A stretch of DNA of 64,000 nt from Helicostylum pulchrum. Its lineage: Eukaryota; Mucoromycota; Mucoromycetes; Mucorales; Mucoraceae. The position numbers were made by a program, and so were the translations under genes. The notes under the pieces are model-generated. The model made no database searches. It was not told where the DNA came from and saw only the letters and a list, made by a program, of their open reading frames with translations. The DNA is taken from the NCBI GenBank assembly GCA_025677825.1, contig JAIXMO010000004.1:868001-932000 (forward strand). The letters run 5' to 3'. Positions within the stretch are counted from its first letter, which is position 1. Every line of letters begins with the position of its first letter. Of the stretch, positions 32,012 through 45,029 are shown one piece after another.

Positions 32012-34660
32012 TTATTCACTAAGTACATCATCGCCTAAGGCCAACATAGTTACATCAAACACAATCATGAAAGAAATTGATATACTTAATGCAGCGCATG
32101 ATACAATAGCCAAATAAAACGGATTGAACCCACGTCTTGAATGAAAGGCAACAAACCGGTGTTTTTCATGATTAATCTCTTCTTCAGATAATTTCGGTAC
32201 GTCTGTTTCAGGTACCACTACAGAAGATTTAAAAGAAAGCGCGCTAGCCAACATGGATGTATGATGTTGAAACGGTTTGTTGGGTGAGTTTGGGTAAGGT
32301 GGTGCTTCAGAGATTTCGGGAGACGTAGGCATAGGTGTGAATGTCTTGCCTTGTTTAGGCGAGGTTGGCGGCTGGCCAGAATCTTTTTTACTGATAAATG
32401 AGCGAGGTGAGCCAGGTGCAGATGAGTTATTAAATCCTTGCGGAGCAGCGGACAACGTGTCCTTGACACTATCGGTATCAACTGGGTCAAATATACCAAG
32501 ACCATTAGTGGATTTCCTGGAGGAGAGAGCTGTTTGAGAAGAAGAAGGAGCAGGTGATGCGGATATATGTGATTGATTCTGTCTAGGCGCTTTTAAGTTA
32601 TTAGGAGAGTAAGGAACAATAGGTGATTGATTGGAGGCATGGGCTGGATCGTTGAAACTGGTAATGTCGCTGTAGACAATGGTAGGAATACCACTTTTGT
32701 CCATCATGGGAGAGTATGCAATACCGGATTGCTCCATTTGACTGTGCTTGGAAGGTCGGATACTAGATCTTCGAATTGAAATTGAATAGTTGTCGTCTGG
32801 GTTAAACATACGAACGTCGTTATTATCGGCGTTTTGAAGAATAGGCGATGGGTAGGCTAAGGTAGTATTGGCAACTTGCAAGTTCTTTTCGCTAGGGTAA
32901 ATGGATTTCTCGTATTCGGTGGTTACCGGCTCAACGGAAGCAACGTATTTCCTGGAAACGAAATAAAGGACAAATGGCAATATAAAGTTCACAGTCTAAA
33001 AAAAAATTAATGGTTTTAAAATAAGTGCTGTTTTCTATATATATATATTTACGTACGGATTGAAAGAATAAACTACTCCAATTTTGAATTGTATTGATCC
33101 AATCTTTTGTTTGTAATGGGCTATTATGTGGATATTAGCATGCTGGTTTTTTTTTGGGGGAGGGGGAGAAAAAAAAAAAAAGTGAAAAACTTACATGCAA
33201 ACAAACCAAGGAAAGACAATTGACCAAAAGATGGCCCATGTGGGGCTGCAGATTTCTCCACGCAATAAATTGGATCGTATGACGATAGTAAATACTGGAA
33301 TGGAAGTAATTAGAGCACAAACTGGGAAGATATAAGATGTAACCATTGCAACAGTAGACCCTAAAATAAAATAAATAAATAAACAATTTTTTGTTTTTAA
33401 AGTTTTGTTTATGTACCTTGTGAGCTCAAGATGTCCAAGATATCACTAGAAGCGCTCATTTGGTATGCCATTGACCCACAAACACCTATCATGTATGTTA
33501 GTAAAGGGAAGCCCCAATAAAAAAGCATACTAAACTTTACCAAGTACAATATAAAAGATAGTAGAGATAACGACAGAGATCCATAAACATTTATGAATAT
33601 TTACTTCAGGTTTTAAACTATTTACCCAAGATGGAATCTATTACAAAAAAAAGAATAAATATCTCGTATATTTTTTACAAGTGTTATAATTACTCACGGT
33701 TGTGATAAAACTATAGTTAAAAATAACAATCCCTAAAACCATGGTAGAATTACTTCCAGAAGCAGGTAACAATTCAGACTTTAAACCTTCTTGGGCAAAT
33801 TCAACTGTCCATTGAACCAAGATGGCGGCTAACACAATAAAAGAAGTCATTTGTACAACAATGTTTTCTACCAAACTAAAGAAACCCAAGGGGACGACCA
33901 TCACTGCAGTTAATAGAAATCCAAACGTAAAGATAAAGTAATCATCTGGGTTGAAGGATTCGTCGCCAGAGATACAGAACCAGCCGCCAGGGTATACACC
34001 TAGACCACAGGAGCCTTTAAAGACGGTAATAAGCATATTATCAAATGTCTATTTTGTAAATACATGTAAACAGTTAGAGAAGTGAATATAATAATTTGTA
34101 GTAGTAGTACCTGAGCAGCAATAATGATACTAGCTACATTGACAGATTGAAGAGCCAAGAAAAGCATCAACTGAAAGAAGTAATGATACTTTGTTCCCAA
34201 ATAGACTTGCGCAATTGTAGTTAGTTCTACTTTTGCCTGTACAAAAAAAAAAAAAAAATTGAAAATAGAATATTAGTATAAAAAAGGATGTAAATAAGAT
34301 TGACTATTGTTTACCTGGAATTTTTCATTGCCACGAATATTAGATAACGCTTCACAAACAAATAGTGCAGAACAACCTGATAAAAAAGCGACAATGATAA
34401 AGATAAAAACTGGAGCTACCCAACCAGACTAAATTGAATAGTTTGGTTAAAGTAAATTTTTAAAAAAATGGTATACACATATAAACTTACCTGTTGAAAT
34501 AAAGCAGGAATTGTAGCTAAACCTGGACCCTGTTTTTAAGCATGTGTTAATATTTTGTTATACACAAATGCACATAAAAAAGGTATTATATACATACAGT
34601 CATTGAGGAAACCAAGAGTGCAGTACTTCCAAAACTTCCTATTCCTTTTGAAGTAGACAT
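32012..34660 (-). CDS. Amino-acid transporter of the AAAP (Aa_trans) family with long C-terminal cytosolic region
   Basis: About ten exons join into roughly 690 residues. The start at 34660 gives MSTSKGIGSFGSTALLVSSM and then GPGLATIPALFQQSGWVAP, the typical first membrane segment of AAAP permeases. At least ten further hydrophobic segments follow, including PVFIFIIVAFLSGCSALFV, FQLMLFLALQSVNVASIIIA, FIFTFGFLLTAVMVVPLGF, LWISVVISTIFYILVGVCGS and AIFWSIVFPWFVC. After a segment NFILPFVLYFVS comes a hydrophilic Ser/Pro/Asn-rich region of about 230 residues. Then RGFNPFYLAIVSCAALSISI forms a last membrane segment near the end. This large loop before the final helix is unusual. Substrate and membrane (vacuolar versus plasma) cannot be told; vacuolar export by Avt-like relatives is a guess from family. 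Confidence 0.82.
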
Positions 34661-36465
34661 ATTTTTTTTTTTTTTTTGCTGCTGTAATAATAATAATAAT
34701 GAAAAGACATAACACAAAAAAAGAAAGGGTTTATATATGTAATTAATGCCTTTTTTCCGAATCCTGTTTAAAATAAGTTTAGTAAATACAACTAAATTGG
34801 GGTTTTTTTATATTTATTTTGAACGCTTGTTTCGAACTTTAATTGTTACACCAAAAAAGGGGAGGATCACACCACAACACAGATCAATTGAATATCAGTG
34901 ACACATATCAATACACGCACCTGTAATTTTTTTTTATTCACTTGCAGATTTAAACGTCTAAAAAAAAAGTATGCGGTTTTTTTTTTAATTAAAATATATT
35001 AATATACCTCTTTTTTTTTCTTTTAGACTGTTAAGAAGTATGTTCTGTATTAAAGGACACCATAGCTTTAAATCATCATGTGAGTATAGGTATAAACATG
35101 TTGTTTGTATGTGTATCTTTTTTTTTTCTCAATACAAACAACATCATATGGGACCTGTCATCGGTGAGTACGACTTTTTTTTTGTATTGCACACTTATCT
35201 GAATAATAGATCAACGTTTCAAAGTATATCTATCGTATATCTGATATAAATATATATACATATACAAAAGGACAAGCTGATTTATAAAATCTCAGAACTA
35301 ATATAGTGAAACAATAAAAAACTTCCTTCAAAATTAAATTGCTACATACACCATATTTACTACTTGGTCATTCAACACTTTGGGCAATGAAAAACTTGTT
35401 GTGTATTTTATGAAAGGTAGGTAATGTGTATTTTTCTTTATAATTAAGTTTAGAGGAATTCTTGGTACTCGTTCTATTTTACACGCTCAGACAAAAAAAA
35501 AGTGTGACGTTTTTTTTTTTTTCATGCGTTCAGCTTGGTCTTTATTCGCATAAAAAGGAGCTTGTATGGAATAACAAGTACCTACTACGTATATGAAAAT
35601 AATTCACAAAGTATAAGTACGAGTATATGAAACAAATACAGGTATAATACGACATAATGAGTAAATACATCACGAGTAAAAGTGTGCTCTAACTATTTTA
35701 TCACTTATTTATTGCGAGTTTTTTTCTTTTTTCTTTTCTTCACTTATTATTTGCTTACTAACTTATACGGGTAGTCCGTAAAGGTTTGTACTTGTAAATA
35801 ATAAGTGTACCAAGATTTCCCCGTAAGTTTACTGAATACAGCTATTATAGATGATGTCGTGAAAAAAATTTCGCAGTACTTATTCCAGTAAATACCAAAA
35901 TCATATCAAGGTTCTTAAGAACGGAGGTTTCGTCATCATAGGGGAAAGGACTTGTGACAGACAATGTTCAAGGTTAGCTTTCAGCACATTTTAAGAAAGT
36001 ATTGAATAATAACAAGTTTTTTTTTTTCGTAGTTTATTAACAGGAAAGATAAAGTTTTTCTGGCCACTTTGGACTTTTCAGGTTTAAGTATACTAACTGT
36101 GCTGAAGTAGAAAAATTCTTGCGATAAAATACAACATAAAAAAACAAACGCAAAATAACGATCACATTATTAGGAAAAACACACCAATCAAAAAAATCAT
36201 GGTTGATTTATTACCTTACACCAATAAAATCAACGAAGTACGATTGTAGCTAGCTTCTAAATGAACCTAGAAAGGTCGAAAGCCTTCTATTGTAGAAGTC
36301 AGCTATATCAAAGAAGCAAAATGAATTATGTACTAGTTATTAAAAAGAATTTGTTACCTTGACCCCAAAAATTTAAATTAAAAAAAAAAATATTTGTAAA
36401 GCCACATTTTTTTTTTCTTCTTTCAAAAAAAAAAAAGGAAACCCATTTTATCACATCTATTGAAA
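34661..36465. other. Intergenic stretch (1.8 kb), no gene supported
   Basis: A short frame near 35040 (MFCIKGHHSFKSS before a GTGAGT) has intron-like signals, but no continuation that I trust. A segment near 35570-35850 resembles about 6530-6760. The remainder is AT-rich promoter-like sequence for the two divergent genes. Confidence 0.4.
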
Positions 36466-39400
36466 ATGACGGATGAAAATAAAGCACAAATTGAAACACT
36501 CGATCAAGAGATCGTTCCTGCTACCATTACACATCGAGTCAAGTTTTATCAACTGAATACAGACACACACTGGGAAGATAAAGGCACTGGTCATTGTGTA
36601 TACCAATTGGTAATTAAAACAAAAAACAAAACAACAAAGACGCGTTTCTTAAATTAATGTTTTTAACAGGGTACAGATGGAAATCCAGATCAAATTATAG
36701 TTCATTCAGAAGAAGATAACTCAATCTTGTTAACCTCTCAAGTTCTTAAACGTCGTTTATATCAAAGACAACAAGGTAATATATATGTATACACGTGGCT
36801 TTATATATATATAAGTGGTATTAATATTATTTCAAGATACTTTGATTGTTTGGACTGAAGACGATAATCGAGATTTAGCTTTGAGTTTTCAAGACCCTAG
36901 TGGGTGTGATGAGATGTGGTAAGAAAGAGAAAATACGACTTTTTTTTTTAAAAAAAAAACCTACAGCAAAACTAAACAACAACAACAAAAAAATAATGTG
37001 GTTTTATAGGAGTTGTATTAGTAGAAAACAAGGACTTGGCGGATCTGTGCTTACAGGAGGTAAAAAAAAAAAAAACGAAAAAAAGTTGTTGGTAGTATAT
37101 ATAGTTTATTAACAACTGAAAATATTAGAAAGCGACGATTTATCACCCAAGAGTCCAGAAATACCATTACCTGAACCAGAGTTATCGAATTTAAAAGATA
37201 TTTTAGAGCTGTTATTAAACGCTAATACTATGCACGAAAAAGATAAAATATCAGCTTATATTTTAACAGAGGTAAAATGAAGAAAAAGAACAAAATAGGA
37301 TACGTAACAAAAATGTGTAATACTATGAAATTTTAGGGCTATTTGGGTAAATTACTTTCATTATTTGAAACTTGTGAAGACTTGGAGGCAATTTCAGATT
37401 TACACCTTTTATATCAAATTATGGTTGCTCTTTGTAAGTTGTTTTATTATTATTATTGTTATGTTATGTATATTAACTATGATACAGTGTCATTGAACGA
37501 TCAGCAACTTCTGGATTTAACCTTACAAGACGATTATATTTCGAATGTAATGGGTATTTTAGAATGTAAATACAAAAAAAAAAAAAAAAAAAAAAAAATA
37601 GAGAGGAAAATATTTATAATTAATGTTCAAAAAAAGATAACCCAAATATGCCTGAAGAGAAAGCAGAACATAGAGAATTTTTCAAGAGACATCAAGATAT
37701 TAAACCAGTTGTAGAGATTGACGATGAAACGATTACACGAAAGATTGAATTATCATTTAGATTAGAATACTTGCAAGCGATATTTTTAAATACAAAGAGT
37801 ACAGACGAAGGATTGATCGGTGTCATTAATACGATGATTCATCAAAACCATCTCAAAATTATTAATCATGTCCAAAACAACCATGTACTCTTGACAGAAT
37901 TGTTTTATACATTTAATAGTCCTGATATCACAGCAGAAAAGAGAGACGCTATTATTCGATTTATTCACCAGTTCTTTAATTTGACAAAACCCATGGAGGA
38001 GTTGGTTAGAGTCAATGCACTTCGATGTTTGGCTCCTCACGGTCTGTTGGATTTATTAAGTGTCACACTCGCTCATCAAAATGAGGATTTCAGAACAAAC
38101 TCTTTAAATATATTGGCCACGTTCACTGATTTGGACGTGAATTCGGTTAGAAGTCATATGGTTATACAATCCAAGCAGGAAAAGTTATCGGTAAAGCCAT
38201 TGATTGAAGTTGTTGTGGAACAAGCTACGAAAGAAGGCGACTATGATTTAAAAGTACAGTATTTTGAAATCTTGCGAGTTTTATTAAATAATTCAGGTCC
38301 ATCGGCTGGTCCAAACAACGAAGTAAGTGCTTGTTACGCGTGCATGTTATATGTACTTATTTTTATTATATTAGGCAATGTTGAAACAATCGTCAGAAAT
38401 GGATGAATTTTTATTACTGTTTTATGAAAAATACGCTTCTATTCTTTTTAAACCTATTGAGAAATTGGAGATCAAACCATTATCGTTAAAAGGACCTGTG
38501 GAACCATTAGATATGTCGCCCGATCAAGCTCAGTTACGTCTTTATGTTTGTGAGTTCCTTAGCTTTGCTGTTAGGAATCATGGTTTCCATAGCAAATATA
38601 TTTTATTGTCTTCAGATTTCTTTTTAAGAGTCGCTCAATTATACAGATCAAAATATGCGTACATTAAACTAGGTAAATGTTTTTTCTCTTTAAAAAACTG
38701 AAGTGTTCATATATGTATGGCTAATACACACATGTATATATTTTTTTTATAGTTGCATTAAAGTTTTTTAGAACTTGTATCTCTCTTTCCGATGATTTTT
38801 ATAACCGTAATCTTACCAAACATAATATATTCGAACCAACAATACGTGTTTTGCTTGATACTGATGGTAGAGATTGCTTATTGAATTCTGCATGTCTTGA
38901 TTTACTAGAATTTATAAGAAAGGTACCCACCGAAAAAGAAAGAAAGAAATAATGTTATTTTTTTTATTGACTTTTTTTTTTACAAATATTCAGGAAAATA
39001 TCAAAATTCTTATCGATCACTTAGTTACTCAATTTGGTACAGTGCTGGACACTATTACATATATCCCAACGTGTAAGCTGCTGAGGTTAAAGCACGACCA
39101 AAACCATGAACCATTACAATCAAACGAAAGTACAGAAGAACAAGATAATAAACCCGAAAAGAAGAATGACGCTTGGTCTTCGTCAAATATGGAAGAAGAA
39201 GAGTACTTTAACGGTTCGGATGAAGAAGACGCACAGATACCAAAGGCTACATCACCTCTTGTTAGTTATGGAGATGATGAAGATACAGAAGAAGAGGACG
39301 AGGAAGACGATACAGAAAAAGAAGCAGTAATTAAACAGCAAGAAGAAGTTAAATCGGATGAATCTGAAGATATGGAAGAAACCGCTGATTCTCGCAAGAG

Positions 39401-39599
39401 AAAAAGAGACTCGCACGAAACCTTAGAAAATAATGGTGCATCATCTCCACCGCCTTTTAAAAACCGAAGACATTCAAGTGATGAAGAGGAAGAAGATGAG
39501 GATTTATTAGCAAAGTGTGCGTTACGACAATCTCCTATTTCTACTAAACGAATCGTAATCAAGACTGCTTCAATTAAAAAAGTACATACATCTCAATAA
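36466..39599 (+). CDS. PSY2: Protein phosphatase 4 regulatory subunit 3 (Psy2/SMEK)
   Basis: About eleven exons encode roughly 820 residues. The N-terminal EVH1/PH-like domain starts [20 protein letters not shown] and HCVYQLG (spliced), then [18 protein letters not shown] and [20 protein letters not shown], with the WSCISRKQG block. The SMEK domain begins [20 protein letters not shown] and includes [20 protein letters not shown] (spliced), [20 protein letters not shown] and armadillo-like helices. Then come [40 protein letters not shown] and a very acidic C-terminus ([20 protein letters not shown]). In the PP4 complex this subunit directs the catalytic subunit to phospho-substrates such as DNA-damage proteins. 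Exon joins agree with the family sequence. The start at 36466 is preferred over an upstream in-frame TTG. Confidence 0.92.
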
Positions 39600-39837
39600 T
39601 ATAAAGAAACCCATTTTTTTTTATAAATATATATAATAAATTTTTATTTTAAAAAAAGTATGCGAGAGAGAGAGAGAAAAAGGGTAACGTGTATATACAT
39701 ATACAATATATAAAGAGATGTAAAAAAAAAAGAAAAGAATGTGGTTTTGTGTATGTGTATGCGTATGTGAGTGAGTATGTAAAAAAAAAGAAGGTGTGTG
39801 GGGAATAATATATGCAAAAAAAAGAGAATTTCTTTTT

Positions 39838-40236
39838 TTAGGTGCAAGCAACAACTGGGATCAAATAACCATGTTCTTCTTCTTCACCTTCTTTACATTT
39901 ATAATGAGTAGATAATCCAGAAAAGAACAAAGGGGTTAAAGATTGAGTGTTGATAGAAAGCTTGGGCTTTTTGTTTAAAGTTTTTTTGAGTGGTGGTGTG
40001 ACAGGAGAATCTAATGCACGTCTTCTAGAATTGGGTATAACAGATAAATCAAGTGGCTTGATAGTAGGCCGTGTTTGTGGCAAAACTTGACTGGTAACTG
40101 GTGGCGGTGCGCTGACAATAGGTCGGAATGTATAAGCAGTAGGAATCACAGAAGCGAAACACGATCTGTCATATTCGTCCGCACTGTAAGTAGTGAAAAT
40201 AGTGTCAATAAGATTGAAGCGTACAGATTTTGTCAT
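39838..40236 (-). CDS. Small disordered protein with KSVRF (PP1-docking-like) motif
   Basis: A single exon encodes 132 residues with no membrane or globular domain visible. The N-terminus MTKSVRFNLIDTIFTTYSAD continues EYDRS. KSVRF fits the RVxF-type docking consensus for protein phosphatase 1, and a D/E-E-YDR motif after a VRF element occurs in several fungal regulators. The middle is Pro/Thr/Ser-rich with a basic RRRALDSPVTPPLKK stretch containing two candidate proline-directed phosphosites; the end has a KCKEGEEEEHGY patch. A role as a phosphatase regulator is inference only. It converges on the PP4 subunit gene with about 240 bp between stop codons. Confidence 0.68.
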   Translation of the reverse strand: MTKSVRFNLIDTIFTTYSADEYDRSCFASVIPTAYTFRPIVSAPPPVTSQVLPQTRPTIKPLDLSVIPNSRRRALDSPVTPPLKKTLNKKPKLSINTQSLTPLFFSGLSTHYKCKEGEEEEHGYLIPVVACT

Positions 40237-40810
40237 TTTTAGTGTGTTGTGTGTTTGTATGTGTGTATTAATGTATAAAAATAAAAAAAGAAAAATTAGA
40301 AAAGATCTCCCTTTATATATGCTTTTTTTTTAAAAAAAAATGTTATAAATAAAAAAGTTACCAATATCTATTAATAGGTTCATTAAGAAAATATGTTAAC
40401 CAATCACATGACGCTGATCTATTTTTACAAATAACGTATATGTTTTGACAAGAAAAGCAAGAGAGAAAAATTTTCTTCGGGCTTTGATTATAATGACTCT
40501 GTTATTATTTTTTTTTCGTTTTTATTACTTATATAAAAAAAAATATTTTCACTTCGATTCCATTGTGGTAACAGATCGAACTATTTCCACTGGGATTAAT
40601 AACCTTACATGAATATTATGTCTCTTTGAAACTAATCGTTCATGACTCCATTAAGAGGAGATGACACTGTCTTGTCCAAATTATTTCTAAAGATTATTTA
40701 TTATTTTCAAGTTTTATCATTTGAATCCCATCATATTAAAGTTACATGTCAACTTGTGGTTAAAGTAATTTACTTTTTTTTATTTTTTATTTATTTTTTA
40801 TTGTTAATGA
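40237..40810. other. Intergenic, promoter side of the small protein gene
   Basis: AT-rich, with a T9/A9 palindrome at 40323-40340. The right edge is the 3' flank of the kelch-BTB gene. No gene is supported. Confidence 0.45.
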
Positions 40811-43000
40811 TTAAACTTCTACAGTCATTTCCGAGTTATTGTTTGTTGTGGATGCATTGTTAATTGGTATTAATTCATTTGCAGCTGGTGTACTACGCTG
40901 ATTTATTAGATCACTTGTTACAGTATTATAATTAACCATTTGTTGGTGATGATGATGGTGATGATGGTAATTAGTATTAGTAGAGGAGATATTAGGTTGC
41001 GCCGTGTTATTATTAACGTAGATCATGCTATTATTATTATTATTGTTATTAGGGTTATAAGGCGGCGTATTAGAAATATGTCTAGATCTTCCCACTTCAA
41101 GTACTGCTTCCTCTGGTACAGATTCCAAAAACTCTTCTCGAATAGATTGAGGTAATTCCATCAACATATTAGATTTAAGTATACTACCATAGTTTTGAAA
41201 CATGAATCCAAGGCACAAAAGTTTTAATCCAATCTCTTCTGCCATAATGGCTTTTTCAAATATTAATCCGCAACTTTCAATAGTTAAATGTGATCGGTAC
41301 AGTTTTTGACAACAGAGCTTTTTAAGACGGTGTAATAAATACATGTTGGCCATCACCAAGAGTTCACAAATTACTTCCCATGGTTCTTCTCCATCCAGTC
41401 TGTCACTGTAAAGAAATTTAAGAAAGGCCATAACCACTTGGAATGGTTCCGGTATTGTCATTCTCCTTTCGATGGATTCACACATACCAGATTTATGTAT
41501 ATTTTTAAAGTGTGGCCAACGCGTTAATAAAATGACTTGGTGTACAAAAATCTCTTGGCCATCAGATGCAATAATAGAAAAGTCTGATAGTTCTGGGCTA
41601 TTTAGTAATTGTACAAATTCTGATGAAAATCTTGGTTCGGCTATATCGTATAAGCCCAATGATTCTCCGTGTATGACTAAAGCATCTCTATATATTTATA
41701 ACACAAAATAAATAAATTACCGAGTTAAGTTTTTTTTTTGACATTATTCTTTTTACCTAAAATGATCGTATCCTTGTGGTCTGTAAGGATCAGTGTTGCC
41801 AAGAAATAAAAGGTTATTAATGGAAATCTGATTCTGAGCTTCATTTTGTTCGCCGGATTTTTCATTAATGATAGTAAAATAGTTCCAGCCGCCAACTTCA
41901 AAATGTCCGTCGCATTCTTGCTTTTCCCACTCTAGCGTATCGAGATCCAACATCCATAAACTATAAGTGGATTCGGGACTATTCGCCACAGTGGATTTGT
42001 TTAAGTACCTTCCAAACACCAATAGTTTACCGCAAGCTGTATCACAAAAGTGTTGACTCTTTAACAACACCATCCGTGTGTTACATGTTTGTGCGCCGCT
42101 TAGCACTAAATGCGGTGTGTACGGTAACTTTTGAAGGTTGACCATAAATAGATCAGACACCGTGTTACCTTGCTCGTCTTTGCCAGCGTAAATGTACATC
42201 TTGCTACCCACTAGTGTTGCGGAATGGTTATATCGAGGGGGCATGTCGTGGTACCGTGTCCATACCATTGTGTTCAAATCGAGTACACATAACTCGTCAA
42301 GTACGTATGTACCTATTTTTATTTTTTTTTGTGAGTTATTTTAGTGTGTGTGTGTGTGTGTGTGTGTGCGTATGCGCGCGCGTATGTGTGTGCGAATATG
42401 TGCTACAACGTATTATTTTTAAAAATGTATATTTACAATCAGAACTTTTGGCAAATCCTCCATAAATAATTAGCTTGTCTTCAAACACTGTGGCACTGTG
42501 TAAATAGCGCGGTGATACATTGCCTGTTATTACTGGTTGATGCCATGTCGAGGTTTTGAGATTGAATATGTGTACATCGCCACAGTATTCTTGGTACTCG
42601 TTACAGCCCCCTACATAACAATATGTATGAATATTTCGTTGTTTGAAGTTAATAACAATTTTTTTTTTATTTTTTTTTTTACCAAATACAATGATTGAAT
42701 CTCTCCATCTGGTAGCTGTATGTCCGTATCTTTTACAAGGTGGACTTCCAGAAGTACCCTAAAAATACATATATTTTTTAATATGCTTGGATTCTTTGTT
42801 TAAAATAATAAAAAAAATTCACCAACCACAATAGTTTCCCAGCACATTTGTTTTAAATCAAGATAGTGTAAATCATCAGTGACGTTACCACCGCCTCCAA
42901 ACACATATAATCTTTGATCTACTTTGACAAATGAAGGTCTCCATAGTCCAGCTAAATTTTGACCTATTGTCTTTATTGGTTGTCCAGGTTTAATAAACAT
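40811..43000 (-). CDS. Kelch-repeat protein with C-terminal BTB/POZ domain
   Basis: Five exons encode roughly 610 residues. The N-terminal propeller has kelch-type repeats: WRPSFVKVDQRLYVFGGGGN, GHTATRWRDSIIVFGGCNEY, YLHSATVFEDKLIIYGG, YNHSATLVGSKMYIYAGKDE and GKLLVFGRYLN. The BTB fold follows: FSSEFVQLLNSPELSDFSII, IFVHQVILLTRWPHFKNI and MAFLKFLYSDRL, with an extra BACK-like helical part through LMELPQSIREEFLESVPE. The C-terminus is disordered, with Asn7 (NPNNNNNNNS) and His7-8 runs. The kelch-then-BTB order is that of LZTR1/Ral2-like proteins rather than animal KLHL proteins. Such proteins often serve as Cullin-3 adaptors or Ras regulators; this role is inferred. A (GT)n repeat occupies an intron near 42343-42369. 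Confidence 0.85.
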
Positions 43001-45029
43001 TTTAGGGAATTTATTGTATTTTTTTAAAAAAAGAAAAGGGAAAAAAGGGCTATAACAATAACATTAACCTTTTTGTTATTTTATTTTTTAAAATTTCCGT
43101 TTAACTATCGGATAAAATGATTCAAGGCTAACCTCTCTCTCTTTTGTGCTGTGTTGTTTTATTACCTAATGCAGTATATAAAAGAATAAATACCCTATTG
43201 TTTTTATTATCCTTTTTGATGGTGGTTTATTAAAAAAGTTTAATTGTTGTATATACATATATATATCTTGGGGGGTTTGTCCGGCCTGGATACATAGAAA
43301 AGGTAACTGTGTACATTGCATTAAAACAGAAGCTTTTTTTCTTTCTGCAACAGAAATAATTTTAACTGTATTGTTCTTATAACATAATTTCAGTAGTTTT
43401 TACTGTAGTTCTCCTGCAAAAAGTCCTTAAAGATGTAATAGGGCTATTATATAATCGACACTGGGGGAGCTATTGCTGTACAATACTCCCGTTTCTTTCT
43501 CCGGGTAATCTTCTTTTCATTCTTCTGAAGATCGATTTTTTACAGTAAAAGTTAAAAATTTCTTTGTTTATGTTTTGCATTTATGAATATGTTTTCTGTT
43601 GAAATCAATGGAATGCCAAGGATAGTGGTATTAAAAATGTTATTTACACGAAGGAGTTATCAAAAGTTCTACCTCCCTTTACCGAAAAGATGGGTAATCT
43701 AAGATCTCTTACTAAATCAGGACCTAATTACACTAAGCCAACTTCTTATGGCTGTGATCGCAGATTATTCTTAATAATCATTATACCAAGAAGCATAATT
43801 TTTATTTATAACAATGAAATAGAAAGAGGTTTTTGTGCAAGAGGGAGGGACTTGGGCATATGTATATCTCCCTTCTCTTCAAAATGTATATTTTTTTGTA
43901 GACGCGTTAAAAAATACTAGCATATTTTGTACATTAGATTAGATAAGGACTTTTTCATGCAGTGTGTTCTTTCTTTCTTTTAATTATATATATATATATA
44001 TTTTCTTTGTCGCTTATACCAGTTAAAGGAGATAACAATAATGATAAAAAGGGGAACTAATATTATATAAAAATAGATTCAATAATCAACAACATTTATT
44101 CAATAAAATGCATTTTAAATATACATATAAATCCAGACAAGCATAATCACGATTGATCTGAATATGGTTTACTGTAAACAATAAAAAAGGCGGCTTTGTT
44201 TGAAACCTTTTTTTGGATCTGACTCATGCCCGAGGAAAGGGAGGAAGTTTTTTTCCCGCAGGATAAATCACATTACTGTCAAAGATAGTTTAGACAGCCC
44301 TCTCAGCCTGCGCTCAAACCTTGGGTTTTGTTTTTTTCTTGGTATTTGTGCGAGGGAGGGGGTTGTTGAAATTTACCAAGAAAGTGGCTGGGATATTGCA
44401 TTGCATTTTCTAATGATTTTTGTATACAAAGAGATAAAAATAAATCACATGCAGGGCTAAAAGTTTTAAAAGTGCCAAAAATCACTGCCAAAACCGAGCT
44501 TCCAAGTCTAAAAAAAAACCTTAGTATTACCTCCTCAAAAAAGTTATATATATTTTATTTGAGTACATCAGTTATTTATAATGAAAATTTAGCCAATGGC
44601 CTTTTAAATTAAAAAAGCTTGGCTAGACTTTTAGATTTTTTTCTCTGAGTGGATAATAAAATTAACAGACGAGCGGCATGTAGCGCCACATTAACTAAAT
44701 ATAGAAATTATACCAAGACAATTCGCTTTTACGCACTAGAGTCAAAAAGAAAAAGCGCAAACATTCACTGTGCAACGTTACTCTAGCGTAATGCATCTTC
44801 CTCTCTCTCTCTCTCTCAAAAAAAAAAAGAAGGTTGTTTAATCGTCTTTGCAGCAACAAGAGAACTGTTCAAACGTAATCCTCGTCTTTATCATTGTTCT
44901 TTTTCCCCGATAGTTCTCGGCGAACCAATATTTTTCTTATTCAGAAACCTAATGAATTATAAATTTTTATTTCTGTAGAAAAAACTTTTTTTTTCTGCTC
45001 CTTTCTCCTTTTTTTTTCTTTTTTCTTCA
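43001..45029. other. Intergenic stretch (2.0 kb) between divergent genes
   Basis: Contains a T7/A7 palindrome (43019-43032), (TA)n near 43985-44000 and a (CT)n patch at 44802-44817. Several open frames of 60-90 codons have no domain and poor codon character. I see no gene or RNA. Confidence 0.45.

Noticed and set aside
35040..35170. Possible small spliced gene
   Set aside because: GTGAGT and AG signals exist, but the joined frames give no consistent protein.
39266..39562. Ser-rich minus-strand frame
   Set aside because: Antisense of the acidic GAA/GAT-rich C-terminus of the PP4 subunit gene.
44200..44460. Plus and minus open frames of 60-90 codons
   Set aside because: No splice partners, no domain, low-complexity composition; treated as intergenic.
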